From positions 1 through 15,496 of the forward strand of contig CALRZB010000038.1 in the NCBI GenBank assembly GCA_943372555.1: a stretch of DNA of 15,496 nt, given 5' to 3'. Positions 1-6,090 of this stretch are shown in pieces (positions within the stretch are counted from its first letter, which is position 1; each line of letters begins with the position of its first letter). Source of the stretch: JAIXWP01 sp943372555. GTDB taxonomy: Bacteria; Bacteroidota; Bacteroidia; Flavobacteriales_D; Sanyastnellaceae. The translations under genes and the position numbers were made by a program. Under the pieces are notes generated by a model. It did no database searches. It worked only from the letters and a program-made list of their open reading frames with translations, and was not told the DNA's origin.

Positions 1-3
1 ATT

Positions 4-1023
4 TTAGGAGAGTACAGATTCTTTATTTTCGATTTTTCTAGGGCTGAAATTAGCAGCAACTTCGGCAATGGCTCTGATGTGGTCTGGAGTAGTACCGCAG
101 CAACCGCCCACCACATTGAGAATATTTCTATCGAGATATTCTTTAATTAGTTCTGCCATCTCTTCAGGAGTTTGATCATAATGTCCCATGGCATTTGGCA
201 AGCCTGCGTTAGGGTATGCACTTACTTTGCAATTGCATTCATTCGCTAAGACTTGCACATATGGTTTCAATTGTTCTGCACCTAATGCACAGTTGAATCC
301 AATGCTAAACAAAGGCACGTGAGATAGCGAGATATAAAACGCTTGTGCAGTTTGTCCAGAAAGAGTTCTGCCGCTCGCATCCGTAATTGTTCCTGATGCA
401 AGAAGTGGCACTGAAATATTATTTTCTTCGAAGAATTCTTCGATGGCATAGAATGCCGCTTTCGCATTTAATGTGTCGAAAATTGTTTCAACTAGAATAG
501 CATCAACTCCTCCATCTATAAGGCCTTTCACTTGTTCTTTGTAGGCACTTACGAGTTCGTCGTAGCTAATCCCTCTGTATCCAGGATCGTTTACATCTGG
601 AGAAAGAGATGCTGTTTTATTGGTTGGTCCAACTGCACCAGCAACGAATTTTGGTGTTGCATCGCCATGTTTCTGATAATAAGCATCAACAGCTCTTCTA
701 GCAGATTTGGCTGCTTCAAGATTGATCTCGTAGGCAAGCTCTTCCATTTTATAGTCCGCTAGCGAGATACATTGAGCATTGAATGTATTTGTTTCAATAA
801 TGTCTGCGCCAGCTTCTAAATATTGAAGATGAATTTCATCAATTATTTGAGGCTGTGTTAAAACAAGCAGGTCATTATTGCCTTTGAGCAGTGCAGAATG
901 ATCTTTGAATCGCTCCCCACGAAAGTCTTCTTCTGTAAGTGTGTGGCGCTGAATCATAGTTCCCATCGCTCCGTCGAGGATGAGGATTTTATTTTCAGCA
1001 GCTACTTCTAATTTTGATTTCAT
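4..1023 (-). CDS. metH: Methionine synthase, homocysteine-binding subunit (split MetH, N-terminal part)
   Basis: Homocysteine S-methyltransferase domain, 339 aa, covering only the N-terminal zinc-barrel module of cobalamin-dependent methionine synthase. It binds and activates homocysteine for methylation in the cytoplasm. The N-terminal LDGAMGTMIQ (residues 16-25), the segment SGTITDASGRTLSGQ (210-224) and the three zinc-ligand cysteines are all present: C245 in GFNCALGA and C308/C309 in GGCCGTTP. The gene ends in a proper stop codon, so it is complete. The pterin, cobalamin and reactivation domains must be in a separate gene, expected just beyond the left edge; this split is common in Bacteroidota. 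The ATG at 1021-1023 gives a normal family N-terminus, and the leader contains a SAM riboswitch, which agrees with the function. Identification is firm; the presence of the second subunit gene next door is inferred. Confidence 0.95.
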   Translation of the reverse strand: MKSKLEVAAENKILILDGAMGTMIQRHTLTEEDFRGERFKDHSALLKGNNDLLVLTQPQIIDEIHLQYLEAGADIIETNTFNAQCISLADYKMEELAYEINLEAAKSARRAVDAYYQKHGDATPKFVAGAVGPTNKTASLSPDVNDPGYRGISYDELVSAYKEQVKGLIDGGVDAILVETIFDTLNAKAAFYAIEEFFEENNISVPLLASGTITDASGRTLSGQTAQAFYISLSHVPLFSIGFNCALGAEQLKPYVQVLANECNCKVSAYPNAGLPNAMGHYDQTPEEMAELIKEYLDRNILNVVGGCCGTTPDHIRAIAEVAANFSPRKIENKESVLS

Positions 1024-1106
1024 AGCAAAATAATATTAGTCACCAATGGTGATTTTGCTAAATCAAGAAATGGAGGAGGGGGCGTGGAGTATTCCGAAGT
1101 AGAATA
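1014..1106 (-). promoter_or_regulatory. Candidate expression platform of the metH SAM riboswitch
   Basis: Seen by hand folding of the minus-strand RNA. (1) TATTC/GAATA hairpin at 1090-1106. (2) Segment 1062-1080 is complementary to the 5' strand of the aptamer: TTTCTTGAT (1062-1070) pairs perfectly with ATCAAGAAA (1212-1220), and CCCTCC (1075-1080) pairs with GGAGGG (1203-1208). (3) A start-codon hairpin: AGCAAAAT (1052-1059) with ATTTTGCT (1024-1031), enclosing TCACC-ATT-GGTGA (1040-1052). (4) TTGATTT (1060-1066) can also pair with AAATCAA (1014-1020), codons 2-4 of metH, leaving the ATG as a bulge. Pairings 2 and 4 share bases 1062-1066 and exclude each other. There is no U-run, so control of translation initiation is more likely than termination. 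The structures are seen; the mechanism is inferred. Confidence 0.6.
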
Positions 1107-1108
1107 AA

Positions 1109-1227
1109 CCGCCTCATCTCTACTCACCATGGGTGAGTTGGAGTTGGCACCGTTTCCTTGCTCAGAGGCGAGGTGGGTTGCCAAGACATCATAGGGCCAT
1201 TTCCCTCCGTCTTTCTTGATAAAGCGG
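1109..1227 (-). promoter_or_regulatory. SAM-I (S-box) riboswitch aptamer
   Basis: The RNA upstream of metH contains the conserved S-box core. This includes TTATCAAGAAAG, GGAGGGAAATGGCCC (P2b GGG/CCC with an AAATGG loop), ATGA, GGCAACC and GGTGCCAACTCC. P1 pairs CCGCTTTATC (1218-1227) with GATGAGGCGG (1109-1118) over 10 bp with G-T wobbles. P2a is AAGAC/GTCTT. P3 is closed by CACC (1172-1175) and GGTG (1148-1151). P4 is a 7-bp hairpin with a CAT loop at 1122-1138. S-box RNAs bind S-adenosylmethionine and shut off methionine genes when it is abundant, which suits metH directly downstream. The class assignment rests on both sequence motifs and matching helices. Confidence 0.93.
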
Positions 1228-1229
1228 TG

Positions 1230-1237
1230 CAAATATA
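1230..1237 (-). promoter_or_regulatory. -7 promoter element of the metH riboswitch transcript
   Basis: TATATTTG on the minus strand is an exact match to the Bacteroidota -7 consensus TAnnTTTG. It sits just upstream of the aptamer, so transcription should begin at or within the first bases of the P1 5' strand. No good TTTG -33 element is seen about 20 bases upstream. Confidence 0.65.
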
Positions 1238-1277
1238 AGATTTATTTACCACATTTGGCCGGTAATACCAATCCAAC

Positions 1278-2291
1278 ATGAAAAAATTCTACTTGTCATT
1301 TGCAATTGTTTTAATCGCTTTTGCTTCTCAAGCTCAGGATAATCCATATTTCGAGCTTTTTGTTTCCAGCAGTACGTATGCTCCATTAGAAAATTCAAAC
1401 TCATTGAACCAAGGCATGGTATGGGACGACCCTGATTGGTCTTTGCCAATTGGTTTTGATTTTGAATATTTGGGCTACAACTTTGATTCTTTGATATTTT
1501 ATGGATACGATGCTTATGGCGCTGAACTACTTTTTAAGAATACATCAGATGGCTCGCCAGATTGCCAAATTTCGGCTTACATGTTGGATTTGATTGATAG
1601 TGAATTCGACAATAACGGCAAAGCATCTTCTGATGTGCGTTACGCATTAGAAGGAACTCCCGGCTCGCAGATTTTCAAATTGGAATGGTCGAATGTTGCT
1701 TTCTATAATGATGACTTCACTTCTACGAACTATACAATGCGCATGAATTTTCAGATGTGGCTATTCGAACAAGACAATGCAATCGAATTCCATTATGGTC
1801 CAAGTCAAAACCTGGATAATGATGTTATTCAAGATTATACAGGCATCCCCGTAACGTTTATTCGCAATTATGTGGAAGTTCCTCAGTATGGATGGGAAGG
1901 CGCATATATGCTGACAGGCGATCCAACGGCTCCAACTTGGATATATGCTGCAACACCTGGTGATTTTGATAATTCCTCTTTCTTAATAGATTCTCCTTCT
2001 GACGGAACAGTTTATCGCTTTATACCGGTGCTTGTAGGTGTTAATGAGCAAGCTACATTACCGAATATAACAGTTTATCCAAATCCTGCTTCGGATAAGA
2101 TTAACATCAATTTGGCTAGCGATAAAAGTCAGCTTATGCAAATATTTGATGCTTTGGGTCGCAATGTTTTCAATGCTCAATTAAGCAAGGGAATGAATAG
2201 TTTTGACGTCTCTAATTGGGAATCAGGGGTATATACTGTTCACATTCAAGATGGTGATAGTCTATTCGTTGAAAAACTAATGGTTCAATAA
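1278..2291 (+). CDS. Exported protein with T9SS type A sorting domain
   Basis: 337 aa. A signal peptide (residues 1-20: KK, hydrophobic core, ending ASQAQ) is followed by about 235 residues rich in Asp and aromatics that I do not recognise. The C-terminal domain from about residue 260 (NITVYPNPASDK, IFDALGRNVF, the SGVYTVHI strand, final EKLMVQ) is a classic Por secretion system type A sorting domain. The protein is therefore predicted to cross the inner membrane by Sec and the outer membrane by the type IX system, and to be released or surface-anchored. The middle region reads like a beta-rich adhesin or enzyme module, but no catalytic motif is visible. The gene diverges from metH; a weak TAnnTTTG-like CACATTTG lies at 1250-1257. 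The next gene, metK, follows after 50 bases with its own -7 element. Targeting is sure; function is unknown. Confidence 0.9.
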   Translation: MKKFYLSFAIVLIAFASQAQDNPYFELFVSSSTYAPLENSNSLNQGMVWDDPDWSLPIGFDFEYLGYNFDSLIFYGYDAYGAELLFKNTSDGSPDCQISAYMLDLIDSEFDNNGKASSDVRYALEGTPGSQIFKLEWSNVAFYNDDFTSTNYTMRMNFQMWLFEQDNAIEFHYGPSQNLDNDVIQDYTGIPVTFIRNYVEVPQYGWEGAYMLTGDPTAPTWIYAATPGDFDNSSFLIDSPSDGTVYRFIPVLVGVNEQATLPNITVYPNPASDKININLASDKSQLMQIFDALGRNVFNAQLSKGMNSFDVSNWESGVYTVHIQDGDSLFVEKLMVQ

Positions 2292-2306
2292 TCACCTTGT
2301 TATTAT

Positions 2307-2314
2307 TACATTTG
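2307..2314 (+). promoter_or_regulatory. -7 promoter element for metK
   Basis: TACATTTG matches TAnnTTTG exactly, 27 bases before the metK ATG. No clear -33 TTTG is present. The short leader shows no S-box motif, so metK is not under the same riboswitch control as metH. Confidence 0.5.
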
Positions 2315-2341
2315 CCGTCGTTCAAAAAAAAACAATACACA

Positions 2342-3601
2342 ATGTCATATCTTTTTACTTCAGAATCTGTTTCTGAGGGACACCCAGACAAAGTAGCCGA
2401 CCAAATTTCGGACGCACTCATCGACCACTTCTTGGCTTTCGATCCAGATAGCAAAGTGGCATGTGAGACTCTTGTTACAACTGGTCAAGTTATTCTTGCC
2501 GGTGAAGTAAAGTCTAAGACTTATCTTGATGTTCAAGAAATCGCTCGTCAAGTAATTCGCGAAATTGGTTACACCAAAAGCGAATACATGTTTGAAGCAA
2601 ACTCTTGCGGTATCCTTTCTGCTATTCACGAACAATCACCAGATATCAATCAAGGTGTTGAGCGCAAAAAGAAAGAAGACCAAGGTGCTGGTGACCAAGG
2701 AATGATGTTCGGTTACGCTTCTCGCGAGACGGACAATTTCATGCCATTGCCATTGGAACTTGCTCACTCATTGCTTCGTGAACTAACTGCAATTCGCAAA
2801 GAAGGAAAGTTGATGAAATATCTTCGTCCTGATGCGAAAAGTCAAGTTACAATCGAGTACAATGACAATCACCAACCAATCGGATTGAGTGCAATTGTTA
2901 TAAGTACTCAGCATGATGACTTCGATAAGAACGATGACAAAATGCTTGCGAAAATCAAGAAAGACGTTCAGGATATTCTTATCCCACGCGTTGTAAAGCT
3001 TTTCCCTGCTCGTGTTCAGAAGCTTTTCAAATCAAAATATACTCTTCACGTTAATCCAACCGGAAAGTTTGTAATCGGTGGTCCTCACGGAGATACTGGT
3101 CTTACTGGTCGTAAAATTATCGTTGACACTTACGGTGGAAAAGGTGCTCACGGTGGTGGTGCATTCTCTGGTAAAGATCCAAGTAAAGTTGACCGTTCTG
3201 CAGCATATGCGACTCGTCACATTGCAAAGAACTTAGTAGCTGCAGGTGTTGCTGATGAAGCTCTCGTGCAAGTTGCCTATGCTATCGGTGTAGCTGAGCC
3301 TGTAGGACTTTATATAAACACATACGGCACTGCAAAAGTGAAAATGACGGATGGTGAAATCGCTAAGAAATTGGCTGAGATTTTTGACCTACGTCCTTAT
3401 GCTATCGAAAAGCGTTTCAATCTGCGTACTCCAATTTATCGTGACTCAGCGGCATATGGCCACATGGGTAGAAAATGTGAAGTAGTAGAGCGCACTTTCA
3501 AAGATGGTAGCGGCAAAGTGAAAAAAATGAAAGTGAAATTGTTCCCATGGGAAGAGCTTGATTTTGTTCCAAAAATCAAGAAGTCTTTTGGAGTGAAATA
3601 A
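2342..3601 (+). CDS. metK: S-adenosylmethionine synthetase (methionine adenosyltransferase)
   Basis: Makes SAM from methionine and ATP, releasing phosphate and pyrophosphate; a cytoplasmic tetramer in characterised members. From the ATG at 2342 the protein is 419 aa and starts MSYLFTSESVSEGHPDKVAD, the usual family N-terminus. GHPDK (residues 13-17) binds ATP phosphates. GAGDQG (115-120) and the nonapeptide GGGAFSGKD (271-279), the two MetK signatures, are intact, as is GPHGDTGLTGRKIIVDTYGG (248-267). It is longer than the 384-aa E. coli enzyme because of a Lys-rich insert near 190-230 and a C-terminal extension, which I believe is normal in Bacteroidota. An in-frame TTG at 2297 would add 15 residues but would remove the -7 element from the leader, so it is rejected. 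A strong terminator follows. Confidence 0.97.
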   Translation: MSYLFTSESVSEGHPDKVADQISDALIDHFLAFDPDSKVACETLVTTGQVILAGEVKSKTYLDVQEIARQVIREIGYTKSEYMFEANSCGILSAIHEQSPDINQGVERKKKEDQGAGDQGMMFGYASRETDNFMPLPLELAHSLLRELTAIRKEGKLMKYLRPDAKSQVTIEYNDNHQPIGLSAIVISTQHDDFDKNDDKMLAKIKKDVQDILIPRVVKLFPARVQKLFKSKYTLHVNPTGKFVIGGPHGDTGLTGRKIIVDTYGGKGAHGGGAFSGKDPSKVDRSAAYATRHIAKNLVAAGVADEALVQVAYAIGVAEPVGLYINTYGTAKVKMTDGEIAKKLAEIFDLRPYAIEKRFNLRTPIYRDSAAYGHMGRKCEVVERTFKDGSGKVKKMKVKLFPWEELDFVPKIKKSFGVK

Positions 3602-3621
3602 TTCATCACTTAAAAAATAAT

Positions 3622-3655
3622 AACCGTCTTGCCTTTGGTAAGACGGTTTTTTTTT
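3622..3655 (+). terminator. Intrinsic terminator of metK
   Basis: AACCGTCTTGCC (3622-3633) pairs with GGTAAGACGGTT (3637-3648) over 12 bp with one G-T pair and a TTT loop. The run of T extends to 3655. It starts 20 bases after the metK stop. Confidence 0.92.
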
Positions 3656-3694
3656 GGAGAAAGGTTTAACTTTACCCGAACATAAAATTTTATA

Positions 3695-5941
3695 ATGAGG
3701 TTCGTATCTGCTCTTTTTTCAATCACATTATTGCTTTGTTCATTCAGTCAGGCAATTGCGCAGACCAATCATGATTCTATTGGTGTGACTGATATTGAAT
3801 TGCCTTTGAAGTTTACAAAGTCAATTCTGTTAGCCGAGCCTACTCGTTTTCCCGTTCGCACGGAAGTCTCTAAAACACTTGATTGGCAATGGGAAAATTT
3901 GGGGCCGAATGTTCAGCCTAAAGAACTCAATCCGGGTGGAAAAGCGATCCCTACTTATGCTGCAGGTAGAGGCAATGGAACAGGACGAATAAACTATCTT
4001 GTTATTCATCCAAAATATCAAGATATCATGTGGGCATGTTCACCAACTGGAGGTGCTTGGATATCTTATGACAAGGGAAATTTGTGGACGAATGCTGGTA
4101 CAGATAAATTGTCAATTTCTGGTGTGGCTTGTCTAACGCCTCACGCTAGAAAAAAAACTACATGGTGGTTAGCAACAGGAGATGGAGATGACTTATTTCA
4201 ATTTTCAGATGGAGTTTGGATCACAAAAGATGCAGGCGTCACCTACGATTCAATGAACGGATTGATCGAAAATGAAATGCTTCCATTCGGAAAGGAAGAC
4301 GATTATTACAGTCATATATGCGATATCAAATCAAATCCTAAGCGCGCAAAACAATTGATTGTAGCTTCTAATAATGGATTATTTATAAGCGATAATGCAT
4401 TGAAACCTGAAAGTGTAAAATGGAGAAAAGTAGCTGACGGTTATTTTTATTCCATAACGATTATAAACGGAAAGAGTAGAAGCAAAGATGTTATTGTTGC
4501 AACTGGCGACAAGTTCTTGATAAGTGAAGATGGAGGAAAGTCATGGACTACTATTGCAAATCCGAGCTACCCAGAAAGTGATCAATTTCCATTCTTGAGA
4601 ATGAATGCGCAATGGACACCTGTTGATCCTGGAAAATTATTTGTTGTTGTCACCTGTTCCAAAGCCGTTACACAAAGCAGTATTGGAGAGGGAACATTGT
4701 TTGAATTTGATTTGGAATCAAAACAATGGAAGTTCATTCGTTCGTTGCGCACTGATATGGGAAATGTGATTCCAACAAGAGCGCGCGCTTTCGCGGTTTC
4801 TCCCGTGAACAATGGAATGATGTGTGGCAATGTGCAACCGCTCTATCGAAGTGAAAATCGCGGTAAAACTTTTTCCAAAATCGAAAAGAATCAAATGCAT
4901 GATGATTGCCATCATATCATCTATGATAAATATGGAAAATGGATGTTTGCTTCGCATGATGGCGGAGTGAGTGTAAGTATGGATGGCGGAGTGACTTGGG
5001 AAGCTAGCGATTATGGAATTGGTGCCGCAAATATTTTTGGTATATCAACGTCACAGACATTAGAGCCACAAGTATTGTATGGAGGATATGACGTGGGTGG
5101 AAATCTATTGAAAGAAGATAATTGGTGGCATGTTAGCTGGGGGGATGGCTTCGAAACTATTATCAGTCCGAGCGATCCAAAGATTATGTTTTCTACCATG
5201 CAAAATGGAAATATCCAACGCAGTGAAGATGGAAGAACATTTGAAACAGGATCGAATGCATCTGGTGCGAAAACAGAATGGCACACATGGATTCGAATGC
5301 ATCCAACGAGCAACAATTTTGTTTTTTGCAGTGGAGCAAAATTATCACGCTCATCTGACACCGGTAAAACATGGAAGACCGTTTTTGAAGCACCCAAAAT
5401 TGATCCAGCGATATACAACGCATATCGATTTTTCATGTCGGAGAATCATCCTGGTGTGATGTATGTTTATGCATTGGACACCACACGCATTCATCCACAA
5501 ATCTGGAGAACATTTAATATCACAGAGCAAAATGAATCATTGATCAAATGGGAGAAAGTAACTGATATTCCAATTGAAGGATGGATCATGGGTATTGAAA
5601 TCGATCCTGAGGATCCCAAGAAGTTTTGGATGCTCTATGGTAGAAATGAACCAACAGGAAAGATATGGTGGTACGACGGTGAGAAGTATGAAGATTATAC
5701 ATCCAATCTTGGATATAGCAAATGCGAGGCATTGGTGTTGCAGCGCGGCCCTGAAAAGCGATTGTATTTAGGCAGTAATTACGGTATTTTTACCCGCAGA
5801 TTTGGTGAATCACAATGGACACTCATGAAAGGCTTGCCTGGAGTTCAAATTAAGTCCATGGCCATAAATAATACAGCAAACAAACTTGTAATCGGAACAT
5901 TTGGGCGCGGCGTGTGGTGGGGTGATTTGATTAGACGATAA
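3695..5941 (+). CDS. Secreted beta-propeller protein with BNR/Asp-box repeats (sortilin/glycosyl-hydrolase-like)
   Basis: 748 aa with a signal peptide (residues 1-22, ending SQAIAQ). The rest is a large beta-propeller of the VPS10/sialidase-like type. Asp-box motifs (S-x-D-x-G-x-T-W type) are seen near residues 124-131, 177-184, 277-284, 386-393, 428-435, 510-516 (one residue short) and 553-560, spaced irregularly as in two-propeller xyloglucanase-like proteins. The end, LVIGTFGRGVWWGDL, is the motif that usually closes such propellers. Relatives in Bacteroidota often carry a T9SS sorting domain after this motif; here the protein stops a few residues later, so delivery may be periplasmic or by partners. 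Pipelines may label it glycosyl hydrolase, but I see no catalytic acid pair that proves this. A TAACTTTA at 3667-3674 is a near-match -7 element. Fold is confident, substrate unknown. Confidence 0.85.
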   Translation: MRFVSALFSITLLLCSFSQAIAQTNHDSIGVTDIELPLKFTKSILLAEPTRFPVRTEVSKTLDWQWENLGPNVQPKELNPGGKAIPTYAAGRGNGTGRINYLVIHPKYQDIMWACSPTGGAWISYDKGNLWTNAGTDKLSISGVACLTPHARKKTTWWLATGDGDDLFQFSDGVWITKDAGVTYDSMNGLIENEMLPFGKEDDYYSHICDIKSNPKRAKQLIVASNNGLFISDNALKPESVKWRKVADGYFYSITIINGKSRSKDVIVATGDKFLISEDGGKSWTTIANPSYPESDQFPFLRMNAQWTPVDPGKLFVVVTCSKAVTQSSIGEGTLFEFDLESKQWKFIRSLRTDMGNVIPTRARAFAVSPVNNGMMCGNVQPLYRSENRGKTFSKIEKNQMHDDCHHIIYDKYGKWMFASHDGGVSVSMDGGVTWEASDYGIGAANIFGISTSQTLEPQVLYGGYDVGGNLLKEDNWWHVSWGDGFETIISPSDPKIMFSTMQNGNIQRSEDGRTFETGSNASGAKTEWHTWIRMHPTSNNFVFCSGAKLSRSSDTGKTWKTVFEAPKIDPAIYNAYRFFMSENHPGVMYVYALDTTRIHPQIWRTFNITEQNESLIKWEKVTDIPIEGWIMGIEIDPEDPKKFWMLYGRNEPTGKIWWYDGEKYEDYTSNLGYSKCEALVLQRGPEKRLYLGSNYGIFTRRFGESQWTLMKGLPGVQIKSMAINNTANKLVIGTFGRGVWWGDLIRR

Positions 5942-5973
5942 TGTCCATTTTTCGTTGATAAGTATTCTGTCAG

Positions 5974-5991
5974 TGCGTTCTGAAAAGCGCA
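5974..5991 (+). terminator. Weak terminator-like hairpin after the beta-propeller gene
   Basis: TGCGTT (5974-5979) pairs with AGCGCA (5986-5991) with one G-T pair and a 6-base loop, 33 bases after the stop. Only a broken T/A tract follows, so termination would be inefficient at best. Confidence 0.25.
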
Positions 5992-6009
5992 TTATTAAGT
6001 GTAAATTTA

Positions 6010-6055
6010 TAGTAATCAGGGTAGTAATAATTTCAACAACCGACGTTCATTACTA
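6010..6055. repeat. Three TAGTAAT half-sites upstream of dnaB
   Basis: TAGTAAT occurs at 6010-6016 and 6022-6028 (direct, 12-base period), and its inverse ATTACTA at 6049-6055. The last two could pair as a 7-bp stem with a 20-base loop. They lie in the 149-base gap between the beta-propeller gene and dnaB, where the dnaB promoter should be. A near-match -7 element, TAAATTTA, is at 6002-6009. They may form an operator or be chance in AT-rich sequence. Confidence 0.35.
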
Positions 6056-6062
6056 TTCTGAA

Positions 6063-6082
6063 AAAAGAAACTTCCTTCTTTT
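6063..6082 (+). promoter_or_regulatory. A/T hairpin just before the dnaB start
   Basis: AAAAGAA (6063-6069) and TTCTTTT (6076-6082) form a perfect 7-bp but weak stem, ending 8 bases before the dnaB ATG. A role in translation of dnaB is possible but unproven. Confidence 0.3.
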
Positions 6083-6090
6083 CTATCGAG

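Noticed and set aside
1020..1232. 70-aa open frame on the minus strand upstream of metH
   Set aside because: It lies entirely within the SAM riboswitch leader; the sequence is explained by RNA structure and the product resembles nothing.
2297..2341. Upstream TTG start extending MetK by 15 residues
   Set aside because: The extension is not MetK-like, and this start would place the TACATTTG promoter element inside the coding region. The ATG at 2342 gives the standard N-terminus.
5011..5436. 141-aa open frame antisense to the beta-propeller gene
   Set aside because: It is opposite a gene with continuous Asp-box motifs and signal peptide, and has low-complexity Ser/Cys-rich content typical of an antisense frame.
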